A DNA stretch of 64,000 nt, taken from positions 28,897 through 92,896 of the forward strand of contig NZ_JAJFCK010000008.1 of the NCBI RefSeq assembly GCF_020709055.1, written 5' to 3'. Below the pieces are notes generated by a model. The model was not told where the DNA came from. It searched no databases and saw only the letters and a list, made by a program, of their open reading frames with translations. Of the stretch, positions 45,458-53,439 are shown in pieces. Position 1 is the first letter of the stretch; each line of letters opens with the position of its first letter. Origin of the DNA: Ruminococcus callidus (lineage in GTDB: Bacteria > Bacillota > Clostridia > Oscillospirales > Ruminococcaceae). A program made the translations under genes and the position numbers.

Positions 45458-45666
45458 TTTGTCAGGTTGTCACATATATTTTACTTGATTTTTGTGACAA
45501 TCTCAAGATATAGCATGTGAACATTCAGTGTAGGTTTTCACTTTATTAACCGAATATTTCCGTTTTTCGCACTCCCTATATCTCTCTACACCTCGATATG
45601 TAATTGCGGACAAAACATCGGATGCAGACCCGACATTTTGACCGCAAATCAACCTTAAACGCTACA

Positions 45667-45957
45667 TTATTCCGTGTGACTGTTGAAACCGTTTTGCTTG
45701 GCGTTCTCGCTTGCCTTTCGTCTGCGTTCCTCGCTCATTGGCGGTTGCAGACGGATGGACAGTCGGGACTTGTCCAGAAGATAGGACACGCCGCCTTGCT
45801 CGTAGGTCTTTTCCAATCGGCAAAGGTCGGGGTGCTTCTTGGAGAACGCCGCCAGTCTGTTCCTCAATCCGGCATTGTAGGTCTGGATGTGTGCTGTGTC
45901 CTCACCCTCGTTGAACAGAACGATGGTTTCCTTTTCATACTTCGTCAGCTTCGCCAT
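45667..45957 (-). CDS. Small IME protein, unknown
   Basis: 96 residues starting AKLTKYEKETIVLFNEG after the Met. I chose ATG 45957, which lies inside the end of the upstream gene, over the ORF start at 45975. It has no membrane span and a basic C-terminus (SEERRRKASENAKQNG). Proteins of this pattern recur in Tn4451-like elements under uninformative names. Function unknown. Confidence 0.65.
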   Translation of the reverse strand: MAKLTKYEKETIVLFNEGEDTAHIQTYNAGLRNRLAAFSKKHPDLCRLEKTYEQGGVSYLLDKSRLSIRLQPPMSEERRRKASENAKQNGFNSHTE

Positions 45958-46228
45958 AATCGCCCTCCATATCATAGGTGCTGACTTCTGCCAGCTTCAT
46001 AGTCAGTTCTGCATCGTAGTAACTTCCCATTTCCATTCGGAGTGTGTAGAAGAAACAACGATACATTTCGCCCATGCCACTCAGTTTGGCTGCAAGATTG
46101 CAGAACAGCTTTCCGGCGGCGGGGTCGGGGGTGATAGCTGCCAACAGGCGCAAACGGGCAATCGTTGCCTTGTGGTTAGGACAACCAAAGGTGTAGAGAG
46201 CTTTCTTTTCCATAATGTTCATCTTCAT
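45935..46228 (-). CDS. Small IME protein, unknown
   Basis: 97 residues with GGAGG upstream of ATG 46228. The sequence is helical and cysteine-containing (YTFGCPNHKATIARLRLLAA; LFCNLAAKLSGMGEMYRCFF) with an acidic end. It overlaps the next gene by 23 bases. I cannot name a family with confidence. Confidence 0.65.
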   Translation of the reverse strand: MKMNIMEKKALYTFGCPNHKATIARLRLLAAITPDPAAGKLFCNLAAKLSGMGEMYRCFFYTLRMEMGSYYDAELTMKLAEVSTYDMEGDYGEADEV

Positions 46229-46260
46229 AGTGTTTTCCTCCTTGAATTTTGAAAAATTAA

Positions 46261-46297
46261 AAGCGACAGAGACTTCACAAGGAAATACCTGTCGCTT
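46261..46297 (-). terminator. Terminator after the TnpV-like gene
   Basis: AAGCGACAG pairs perfectly with CTGTCGCTT around a 19-base loop, followed on the minus strand by TTAATTTTTC. It ends the recombinase/tnpV transcript. Confidence 0.8.
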
Positions 46298-46342
46298 GGT
46301 TTACGATATGAAATTGTAGGGTCTGTGCTTGGCTTTTTTAGC

Positions 46343-46693
46343 TCATTCGCAGTAGATCAGTTCGCCCTTGATGGTTTCCTCTGCCTGTGCAACACAAGCG
46401 TTCATCTGGCGCACCCATTCAATTTGGTTCTCGGCTTTCAGTTGCTCCGTCACGCCGTAATACTTCATAAGCTGCGGCAAGATCACATCCATTCGCTTCT
46501 TTGCGGTGGCTTCAATCTCCGCACAATGCTCATAGAGTGTTTCGCTCAGTACCATTTCAGAGAATACGATGGGGTGTGCCTGTCGCAGATACTCTCTACG
46601 CATCCGTCCCCACTTGCCGAGACGGATATTGGGGTTCTTCAACTTGATGTCGGGGATGTAGTAATCGCCGGATTTGATAAAGTTCAATTCCAT
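46343..46693 (-). CDS. TnpV-family transposon protein
   Basis: 116 residues from ATG 46693 (AAGGAGG upstream). An alternative ATG at 46741 overlaps the recombinase stop and would add 16 residues. It begins MELNFIKSGDYYIPDIKL and continues with GRMRREYLRQAHP and EIEATAKKRMDVILPQLMKYYGV, the TnpV pattern of Tn4451-like elements. It is probably an accessory to the recombinase or mobilization; the function is not settled. Confidence 0.8.
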   Translation of the reverse strand: MELNFIKSGDYYIPDIKLKNPNIRLGKWGRMRREYLRQAHPIVFSEMVLSETLYEHCAEIEATAKKRMDVILPQLMKYYGVTEQLKAENQIEWVRQMNACVAQAEETIKGELIYCE

Positions 46694-46737
46694 AGTGACC
46701 TCCTTATTTGCTTTGTTGAGATTGGGGTTCAGTTCGT

Positions 46738-49143
46738 TCATGCCGGAATATCCTCCTTTTTGGCTTTCTTTTGATGGTATTCATCCCTGCGTTTGGCAAG
46801 GTGGGCTTCATATCTGGCAATAGCATCGGGGTCTCCTGCTTTTGCATCAGCTTTCATCTTCTGATAGCTTCTAACAGTTGCTTCGCTCTGATACTTTCGC
46901 ATTTCAGCCAGTTTCTTAGCTGCTTCGGGGTCTGTCTTGGCTTGTTCTTCCAGAGCTTCACGGTCTGCCTTGCGTTTGGCTGTGTGTCTGCGGTTATATT
47001 CAGCCCTGCGTTCTGCCATCAAAGCAGCATATTCGGGGTCAGTTTCCATTCGCTCTTTCTGTCGCTTATAGCTTCGTTTGCTTGTAGCGTTTTCTCTCGC
47101 TTTCAGAGCTTCAAATTCCTTTGCGGCTTCGGGGTCGGTCTTAGCCTTTTCTTTCAGTTCGGCTCGTGACAGCTTCGCTTTTCTGTTGGCTTTCTCAGCC
47201 CTTTTGCGTTCGGCTTCAAGCAGCTTTTCACGCTTGATACGCTCTTTCTCGTCCATCTGACGGATATACTCCGGGTCAGCTTCTCTGGCTTCCTTGATTT
47301 TCTGCTGTCTGCGTTGATTTCGTTCACGCTGCATGGCAAGCTGACGTTCACGCTCTGCAATGGCTTCGGGGTCTCCTGCTTCGGCAGCTTTCTTCAATTC
47401 CGCCTTTTTCTGTTTCTGGACTTCGTAAGCTCGCTTGCCTTTCTCTTGCTTCTTTCGTTGATGCTCGGCATCAATAGCGGCAATGCGTTCTTCCTCGGTG
47501 ATGGTCTCCGCAGGGGGATAGAAGTGTCCGATGAAGTTGAAATGAATATCAATGACTTGCTGACGGTAGATTGTTCGTCCGCCTGTGGCTTCGTGAACCT
47601 CAATCCTGTCAATGAACGCATAGAGCATTGTGTCGGTCAACTCAGCGCAGTCCTTGTACTTCTTTACAAGGGCGATAAATCGTCCTGTCTCAGCTTCCTT
47701 GACTTCCTCATACTGGATTTGGCTTTTCAGTTCCTCGACACGCCTTTCAAGAAGGATTTGTTCCTCATCGTACTGCTGTATCATTCGCTGTGCCTGTCGT
47801 TCCGGCAGAGTGCCTTTAACAGAGCTTTCATAGAGGTTCTGTATCAAGTTGTCAAGCTCGGTCATTCGCTTCATTGCTTGTTCAAGCTCCTGTTGTCCGA
47901 TGTCAGTATGCTTGGATTTATTTTCGCTCCAGACTGCTTTGAGTTGGGCAATAAATTCTTCCTCGTTTTCAAGGACATATTTGCTGACTGCTTGGATTGC
48001 CTGTAAAATTGCGGCTTCCAGAACCGAAGTTTTTACGAAGTGGGAGACACATTCCGTTCCTTTATTGCGGTAGTTGCCGCATTGGAAAGAGGAATCGGAA
48101 TCATAGTTCTTTTCGCTGTGCTTGGCTTCGGGGCTGCTGTAACTCATTCTTCCTCCGCAGTCGGCACAGTAAACCAAACCGGAAAGACGGTGGGTGTAAG
48201 TGCCATTTGCGGCTCTCGGCTTTTTCTTAGAGCGCATTCTGCTTGCAATATCCCAAGTGTCTTGGTCAATGATAGCTTCGTGCGTATCGGGGAATATCAT
48301 CAGTTCATCAGCGGTGGCAGGTCTGCGTTGCTTCGTCTTGAAGTTCTCGCAGATGGATTTACCCAACACGGTATGACCGAGATATTCCTGCCTGTCAAGG
48401 ATATAGCCAACGGTAGTAGCACTCCATCGGTAGGGGTCTGCGTAATCCTTATTTCTGCAATTCTCCGGCGAGGTCTTGGCAGTATAGGCAGATGGTATCA
48501 GCACTTGCTCCGCTGTCAGTATTTCAGCAATGGTAGTAGTTCCGATGCCTTGGCAAGCCATACGGAATATTCTTCTGACTACCTCTGCGGCAGGCTCGTC
48601 CACATAAAGCTGCTGCTTATCGTCCTTGGTGCGTTTGTAGCCATAAGGGATAGAACCACTACAACGCAAGCCTTTCTGCATCCTGGACTTAAAGACTGCC
48701 TTGATTTTGTTGCTTGTATCTTTGGCATACCACTCGTTCATGATATTCAAAAACGGGGTAAGGTCATTGTCTGTGGGATTGGCACTATCAACGCTGTTGT
48801 TGATAGCAATGAAGCGTACTCCTTTTTTCGGGAACACAACTTCAGTATAATAACCGACTTGCAGATAATTACGACCAAAACGGGATAGGTCTTTTACCAC
48901 AAGGGTCTCCACTCGTCCTGCTTCGATTTCTTCAAGCAGGGCTGTAAATCCGGGACGATTGAAGTTCGTGCCGGAGTACCCATCGTCAGAAAAGTGCCTA
49001 ATATTGCGTAGCCCTTTCTGTCGGGCATATTCTTCTAAGTACATTTTCTGATTCTGGATGGAGTTCGATTCGCCAGCTTGTTCATCGTCTCTCGACAAAC
49101 GCTCGTACAGAGCTGTGATTTTGATTTCTTCTTTCTTCGCCAC
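46738..49143 (-). CDS. Large serine recombinase with long charged tail
   Basis: 801 residues. Residues 1-160 are the resolvase catalytic domain (ALYERLSRDDEQAGESNSI with the active serine at about 17, VVKDLSRFGRNYLQVG). A recombinase domain follows (GYKRTKDDKQQLYVDEPAA), then a zinc ribbon (CADCGGRM with FQCGNYRNKGTEC) and a coiled coil near 400-480. TndX/TnpX-type enzymes end near residue 540. Here 260 further residues are K/E/R-rich with repeated DPEA or DPEY units. The enzyme would integrate and excise the IME, and its gene adjoins the right edge as in Tn4451-like elements. Confidence 0.93.
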   Translation of the reverse strand: MAKKEEIKITALYERLSRDDEQAGESNSIQNQKMYLEEYARQKGLRNIRHFSDDGYSGTNFNRPGFTALLEEIEAGRVETLVVKDLSRFGRNYLQVGYYTEVVFPKKGVRFIAINNSVDSANPTDNDLTPFLNIMNEWYAKDTSNKIKAVFKSRMQKGLRCSGSIPYGYKRTKDDKQQLYVDEPAAEVVRRIFRMACQGIGTTTIAEILTAEQVLIPSAYTAKTSPENCRNKDYADPYRWSATTVGYILDRQEYLGHTVLGKSICENFKTKQRRPATADELMIFPDTHEAIIDQDTWDIASRMRSKKKPRAANGTYTHRLSGLVYCADCGGRMSYSSPEAKHSEKNYDSDSSFQCGNYRNKGTECVSHFVKTSVLEAAILQAIQAVSKYVLENEEEFIAQLKAVWSENKSKHTDIGQQELEQAMKRMTELDNLIQNLYESSVKGTLPERQAQRMIQQYDEEQILLERRVEELKSQIQYEEVKEAETGRFIALVKKYKDCAELTDTMLYAFIDRIEVHEATGGRTIYRQQVIDIHFNFIGHFYPPAETITEEERIAAIDAEHQRKKQEKGKRAYEVQKQKKAELKKAAEAGDPEAIAERERQLAMQRERNQRRQQKIKEAREADPEYIRQMDEKERIKREKLLEAERKRAEKANRKAKLSRAELKEKAKTDPEAAKEFEALKARENATSKRSYKRQKERMETDPEYAALMAERRAEYNRRHTAKRKADREALEEQAKTDPEAAKKLAEMRKYQSEATVRSYQKMKADAKAGDPDAIARYEAHLAKRRDEYHQKKAKKEDIPA

Positions 49144-49208
49144 GATTTCAACCTCCCTTCATCAAGTAATTTTCGTGTTGAAGTAGATATGTAACACGCT
49201 TCGGTTCT

Positions 49209-49760
49209 CTATCCTCTTATATTGTAACCATTCGGATCGGTTACAACATAGCTGCTGTGCATCTGCATCAGGTTCGGCTTCACGAAAAATCGTGTCTTAC
49301 CTGAGCCTGAACCGCCGATCACAAGAATGTTCTTGTTACGGGCGAACTTCGGTGCAGAGGGCTTGCCCATAGTCAGGGATTCCGTCTTTGTGAGTATCAC
49401 ATTGTTTTCAGGGCAGGATAAGTCCATATACGGCTCAATATCCTTTTCACCGCCCCATACGGCAGAACCGTACTCCTCGCCCTGGCGGAACTTCTTCTTG
49501 TTTTTCGACTTGACATAGAGGACTAACCTCATTACACCCGCAAGAACCAAGCCGAAAAGAAGATCAAACGGGTGTAAACTGGGAAAGATTCGTGCAAACG
49601 CCACACCGAGATTGCTCATGAAAGGCAGGATTTTTTCCTGAAATCCGTTGCCCTCAGCAGTACGGTACGCAAAGCCGATCAGGTTGCCCACATAAGAGAA
49701 AGCTACATAGGGAACAGCCTTGATGATCAGCTTTTTGAGTTTTCTCGTGTCGATCTGCAA
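49209..49760 (-). pseudogene. VirD4/PcfC coupling protein, 5' half (split by IME)
   Basis: 183 residues from TTG 49760 (AAAGGAAAGG about 8 bases upstream). Two membrane spans (AVPYVAFSYVGNLIGFAY and PFDLLFGLVLAGVMRLVLYV) precede VIGGSGSGKTRFFVKPN, the Walker A loop, and VVTDP. After the crossover the frame reads IME DNA (NGYNIRG) and stops. The rest of the protein is at 34822-36366. PcfB lies just upstream, the normal partner order. Confidence 0.92.
49231..49235. other. IME attachment core, right (in virD4)
   Basis: TTCGG is flanked by perfect 8-base inverted arms TTGTAACC (49222-49229, IME side) and GGTTACAA (49239-49246, virD4 side). The recombinase half-site on the element therefore mirrors the target's. 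Confidence 0.85.
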
Positions 49761-49863
49761 TTCGCAGACCTTTCCTTTCTGTTGGTATCGGCACAAAAGT
49801 CTGCCGTAAAAATATCATCGCCCCTTGCCCGTGGAACGGGTGCAGGCTGGAAGTGGTTATAGA

Positions 49864-50340
49864 TCACCGTCTGTTCTCCCTTGTTTTCTCTCTCTGTTTC
49901 TGTTTGCGGGGCTTGTTCCTGATCTTCTGCGCCTGCTGGTGCATCTGCTCACGGGTGAACTCGCCACGCTTCTGTGTCTTGCCCTGTCCCTTGCCGACAT
50001 ACTCCGAAAATGCTCTCTTGAAATCCTCTGTTTTGGCAGCGGAAAAGAAAACATGATAGGTAGGCGGTTCGGTGCTTTTATCTCTTTTCAGGGCAAAATC
50101 CACATCATACTTCCGTGCGGTTTTCAGAAAATCCCCGATATTTCGGTCTGAAACCTCAATGCTGTCGAGCTTGGACGGGGACTTAGCCTGCAACTGCTTG
50201 TAGGTCATTCGTCCCTTTTTCTCAGCCTTGCCCGACAAAAACTCCTGCAATGCCGATTTCAACACATCGGCGGTCATTTTCTCTGCCTTGATCGAAATGT
50301 CGATGGTTTTCTTCGCACCGTTCTCATAGTCGGACGGCAT
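49864..50340 (-). CDS. PcfB-family (DUF3801) relaxosome accessory protein
   Basis: 158 residues. Basic throughout, with RMTYKQLQAKSPSKLDSIEV, FLKTARKYDVDFALKRD and a C-terminal K/R/Q tail. This is the PcfB pattern. PcfB links the relaxosome to the coupling protein PcfC/VirD4 in Firmicute conjugation. Its start touches the stop of the next gene upstream. Between it and the split virD4 there is room only for a 46-codon overlapping frame (49727-49867) of doubtful reality. Confidence 0.85.
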   Translation of the reverse strand: MPSDYENGAKKTIDISIKAEKMTADVLKSALQEFLSGKAEKKGRMTYKQLQAKSPSKLDSIEVSDRNIGDFLKTARKYDVDFALKRDKSTEPPTYHVFFSAAKTEDFKRAFSEYVGKGQGKTQKRGEFTREQMHQQAQKIRNKPRKQKQREKTRENRR

Positions 50341-50618
50341 TACTCATCACCGCCAGACTTGATCTCATAGACCGCATAGGCTTCACGGTTCAGCCATTCA
50401 TAGAGGTCTTTGAGTGCAGCTTCTGCTGCTTCGGGTGTTTTGTAGTTACCCATAGGAATCTGATTACCGCTGGTATCAGTGCCGATCATTTCATAATCGG
50501 GAGTGATAATACCATTCTCGTCCGGCTCTGCATCTTCCCAATTTGTGATAACGCCGATCCTGACAAGATTATCATAATTCAGAAACTCACCGTACTGCGT
50601 AGCGATAGTCTTAGCCAT
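50340..50618 (-). CDS. Small acidic ICE protein, unknown
   Basis: 92 residues (AKTIATQYGEFLNYDNLVRIG; PEAAEAALKDLYEWLNREAYAVYE). Acidic and soluble with no recognised motif. It overlaps pcfB by one base and the Rrf2-like gene by 8, so it is in one translational unit. The family is found in front of pcfB in related ICEs; its function is not known to me. Confidence 0.65.
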   Translation of the reverse strand: MAKTIATQYGEFLNYDNLVRIGVITNWEDAEPDENGIITPDYEMIGTDTSGNQIPMGNYKTPEAAEAALKDLYEWLNREAYAVYEIKSGGDE

Positions 50619-51057
50619 GATTTTTCACCTCTTTCCGTAAAAGCTCATGGAGCTTGTTGTGATATTCCTCCTGAAGCCCGTCATAATAAGAAAACATGGT
50701 GTTAAGCGTTTTTCTGTCTATCCTGTCACCAAGCATATCCATGACGATTGCTTCAAATTCGCTGTGAAAGCTGTAAAATAGGTCGTTTACTGCCTTTTCT
50801 ACGTCCACAGACTTTTCAGGCATAGGGGCAAAATAACCGAATGTCTCCCAAACGAGCTTGTCAGGGCATAAATATCGGTACTGATTACCCTTATCGGATT
50901 TTACAGCGATACCGAAATGCATAATATCCTCACGAAGAACACGCTTGAGAAATCGCTCACTTTTCCCGGTAGCCTTAGCGATCTCGCTGATCGGTACATC
51001 TCTGCCCGTAAACCTGGGGAATATTTCAGCGATGATCGTTATTTCTGATGCAATCAT
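50611..51057 (-). CDS. Rrf2-like winged-helix regulator
   Basis: 148 residues from ATG 51057 (AGGAGG eight bases upstream; the GTG-region ORF start at 51066 is less likely). The N-terminus ITIIAEIFPRFTGRDVPISEIAKATGKSERFLKRVLRED is a winged helix like Rrf2 regulators. The C-terminus is helical and lacks the three-cysteine Fe-S cluster of IscR. It probably regulates the transfer operon that starts nearby. Confidence 0.65.
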   Translation of the reverse strand: MIASEITIIAEIFPRFTGRDVPISEIAKATGKSERFLKRVLREDIMHFGIAVKSDKGNQYRYLCPDKLVWETFGYFAPMPEKSVDVEKAVNDLFYSFHSEFEAIVMDMLGDRIDRKTLNTMFSYYDGLQEEYHNKLHELLRKEVKNHG

Positions 51058-51081
51058 ACGCACCACCTCCTGTATTTATGG

Positions 51082-52476
51082 TCAGACAGCGTAGCCGAAA
51101 TCTCTTGCCACAGCCTGAACAGCCCATCGGCTTTCGCAGCCTTGGTTGAAGTGATATGTCAGAACCTCGTTGTAGAGGGAACTGATGAAATATCTGCGGA
51201 AATCCTTGATATTATCGACCTGAGCCATTTTTACAAGAACGCTCTCGACCATGTAGATATTTGCTTGGAGCATCTTGGACTTTATCACGCTTCTGGGGAA
51301 ACTTGTACCTCTGAGTGTGGTGTACGGCAGAGGGGAGCAGATCTCGTCAACGATAAAGCCGACGATATTATCTGCTTCTGCATAGCCGTCCCGACCGTCA
51401 GCGGTCAGCCAGTCTCCGAGATAGCCGTAGTCGATATTCTGTTTCACGACTTCCGTGTAATACTCAACTTCTTCTGCGTTATATCCCTCATTCTTCTTTT
51501 CAACATTTCCACCGTTGAAAACTTGTGAAATTCCCGCAGAAGGAATGATAGAGGATTTATCGCTCAGTAATTGATTTTTCTGTATTGTATTGTTGTTATT
51601 ATATTGTCCCTGATTTTCAGACAGCGGACTTTCAGCAGGCGGATTGTCCGGATACGGGTTTTCCACCCTCTGTTTTTCACCTGAAGAAGAAACAGCAGCT
51701 TTCGCCCGTCCGCCTTCACGGATCGTGATCGCCTTACGTCTGGTCTCTGCATCAAGCTCATCAGCTTCTTCCTTGCTGACAGGAACATCGAAAAAGCTGT
51801 ATACATACTCAAAGCAGTTATGAATACTCTCATTAGAGAGAAGCTGAGTGCGAACAAGGTATCCCATATCAATGAGCTTGTTCACAGCGTTATGAACCGC
51901 TGTCTTGCCCTCTTTGCATATCGCTTTCAGTCCCGACATGGAGAAATGCCAGTAGTCAGGCAGAGAAAGCACTTTGAGAAGAAAGCCGAGGAGCTTATTC
52001 GGAATTTCCTTGTTCCGCAGGAGCTTGCTGCTGATCATAGTATAGTTATCAGTTTTCTTGACACGGTTCAGCACAGCATTCTCGACCATGAATGTTTCAA
52101 GTTCATAATCATACTGCGGGATAGAAGTATCCCTTGCAGAATACTCATAGAAACTGTAAAGCGGCTGTATCCTGCCGGTAGATGATTCATTCGGCATAAG
52201 CGTTTTTATTTCCAAATAGCCCCATTCTTTCAGTTCTGAAAGAGCGGTGTCGATAGCAGTTTCTCCGTCAGGACATATTGCAATAAGTCCAGCCTTAGAG
52301 AAATTCCATTCATGGGGAAAATCCATTACTCTTGCAAGCAGACCAATCGCGCTCCAACTGAGATTGGTAGACCGCACGAAGCAGTTGCTCAGAACGGCAT
52401 AACCGCTGAATTTATGTATCTCGCAGACGGTATCGTCCACGGTTTTCTTTTTCCTGTTATGATTGTCCATTTCCAT
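51082..52476 (-). CDS. Replication-initiator-like protein with duplicated winged helix
   Basis: 464 residues. Residues 25-105 (YAVLSNCFVRSTNLSWSAIG; AICPDGETAIDTALSELKEWGYLEI) and 140-230 (TMISSKLLRNKEIPNKLLGF; AICKEGKTAVHNAVNKLIDMGYL) are tandem, clearly related winged-helix modules of the RepA/DnaD-N type. A Ser/Asn-rich linker and a C-terminal helical domain (DUF6017-like: YTEVVKQNIDYGYL) follow. The iterons at 52943-53155 lie just upstream, so it is a strong candidate to bind them and start replication of the excised ICE. Confidence 0.75.
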   Translation of the reverse strand: MEMDNHNRKKKTVDDTVCEIHKFSGYAVLSNCFVRSTNLSWSAIGLLARVMDFPHEWNFSKAGLIAICPDGETAIDTALSELKEWGYLEIKTLMPNESSTGRIQPLYSFYEYSARDTSIPQYDYELETFMVENAVLNRVKKTDNYTMISSKLLRNKEIPNKLLGFLLKVLSLPDYWHFSMSGLKAICKEGKTAVHNAVNKLIDMGYLVRTQLLSNESIHNCFEYVYSFFDVPVSKEEADELDAETRRKAITIREGGRAKAAVSSSGEKQRVENPYPDNPPAESPLSENQGQYNNNNTIQKNQLLSDKSSIIPSAGISQVFNGGNVEKKNEGYNAEEVEYYTEVVKQNIDYGYLGDWLTADGRDGYAEADNIVGFIVDEICSPLPYTTLRGTSFPRSVIKSKMLQANIYMVESVLVKMAQVDNIKDFRRYFISSLYNEVLTYHFNQGCESRWAVQAVARDFGYAV

Positions 52477-52488
52477 TCCTCCCTCAGC

Positions 52489-52779
52489 TTATCTGCCGTA
52501 CACAAATTCCATGTTCGCTATGTACAGCTTATTTACCGCATAAACACAGCCATACGGCTTATCCACTTTCAGGAGAAACTTTCTGCCGTTCAGCTCAGAT
52601 ACAGCATTTTTGATCTCATCACGGGTGAACTTCGACAGCTCATCGTGGTCACACAGTTCATCGACAGTGGAATAATCCTTTTCGACCTTGTTGAGCATTA
52701 CGGTAAGAACCGGAACACAAGCCTTAGCATCGAAGTTGTAGTTTACCCTCGGTAAGCTGATTCTTGTAGGGTTTGGCAT
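52489..52779 (-). CDS. Small protein before the initiator gene, unknown
   Basis: 96 residues from ATG 52779 (AGGAGG eight bases upstream; longer ORF rejected). The sequence PNPTRISLPRVNYNFDAKACVPVLTVML is followed by a winged-helix-like part (STVDELCDHDELSKFTRDEIKNAVSELN). It may be a small DNA-binding regulator of the replication module. It is the first gene of the ICE's minus-strand unit. Confidence 0.6.
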   Translation of the reverse strand: MPNPTRISLPRVNYNFDAKACVPVLTVMLNKVEKDYSTVDELCDHDELSKFTRDEIKNAVSELNGRKFLLKVDKPYGCVYAVNKLYIANMEFVYGR

Positions 52780-52942
52780 AGAAAAACCTCCTTGACATAG
52801 TTCATCTGAAATAAAAAATCGCTCCTCATTGCTGAGAAGCGATGTACGGTATTCAATTTTGGGCATAAAAATAGCGGACAGCGCTTCTGTTATGAAACAC
52901 CGTCCGCTTTTGTCCATTATCCAGTTTGATTTGTCAACAGGC

Positions 52943-53155
52943 TTTCTACCGTTTTAAGGCTGTTTTCGGCTTCTACCAAGTTTCTACCAACTTTTATCCA
53001 GTTGGTTTTCTACCGAGTTTCTACCAGAATTCTTCAAAATGCTTGTATTTTCAGAACAGCGCTGTTACGCTGTTTTTGGGCTTTCTACCACCAAAAAGCC
53101 CCATGGAATCGGAGTTTTAGTGTGACTCAGTGTGACACGGTGGTACTCAGTGTGA
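52943..53155. repeat. TTTCTACC iterons and TGTGA repeats (candidate ICE origin)
   Basis: TTTCTACC occurs at 52943, 52981, 53007, 53018 and 53082, with CTTCTACC at 52969. The inner four form two pairs 11-12 bases apart, 38 bases pair to pair. Beyond them, ACTCAGTGTGA is repeated at 53125 and 53145, with a further TGTGA at 53121. Placed upstream of a RepA-like gene, this resembles an iteron origin or the ICE end region. The stretch 52780-53348 holds no convincing gene. Confidence 0.65.
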
Positions 53156-53348
53156 AATTGGTTTGGTAATACCATATTTCTTTCAAAATGTGAAATGGAA
53201 TTCGAGTGATTTAACAAAAAATTTATAGGTGCATCAAAATGCAAGTCAATATTTGCCTGCTTTTGTCTGGCAAACTGCATTTTCTGAAAAGGCAATCAGC
53301 GTATCCGCAGGAAATTTTGACGTAGAAAAAAATTTGCATAAAAAGTAT

Positions 53349-53376
53349 TTGCAATTTTCGAAAAATGTGCTATAAT
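53349..53376 (+). promoter_or_regulatory. Promoter of the VanY-type gene
   Basis: TTGCAA, 16 bases, TATAAT, about 60 bases before the ATG at 53440. This promoter shows that the region is chromosomal and sets a limit for the ICE's right edge. Confidence 0.75.
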
Positions 53377-53439
53377 AAAAGAAATCAAAAAACGCCCTCT
53401 GCCGCAGCTGCAGGGGTTCTATCCATAGGAGGGAAATGC

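Larger units (their letters stand above)
36362..49235. mobile_element. Integrative mobilizable element nested in virD4
   Basis: A 12.87 kb insertion with TTCGG at both edges. It encodes a large serine recombinase, TnpV- and TnpW-like proteins, a MobA/MobL relaxase with an oriT-like region, DUF3847, a CHC2 zinc-finger protein, a VapE-like ATPase and ABC/sigma-factor cargo. It has no type IV secretion genes, so it must borrow a channel. Precise removal of one TTCGG copy plus the interval rebuilds the coupling-protein frame, which fixes the boundaries. Gene content is that of Tn4451-like mobilizable transposons of Clostridia. Confidence 0.93.
1..53160. mobile_element. Integrative conjugative element (most of it; left end outside window)
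   Basis: Nearly all genes from 3.7 to 52.8 kb run on the minus strand and include a type IV secretion set: PcfB, VirD4 (split), Maff2/VirB2-like, VirB6-like, PrgI/VirB3-like, VirB4, CD1108-like, DUF4315 and DUF4366. Topoisomerase III, DNA methylases and a giant helicase/methylase accompany them. This combination is the signature of Tn1549/CD1108-type ICEs of Firmicutes. The right edge is placed between the iterons ending near 53,155 and the chromosomal promoter at 53,349, where strand, composition and gene content all change. No ICE integrase or relaxase is seen, so the left end is probably beyond position 1. It is not certain that the AT-rich patch at 0.3-3.7 kb belongs to the same element. 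Confidence 0.75.

Noticed and set aside
49727..49867. 46-codon frame starting GTG over the pcfB stop
   Set aside because: Overlap start is tempting, but it has no motif, overlaps virD4 and has weak initiation; kept only as a note.
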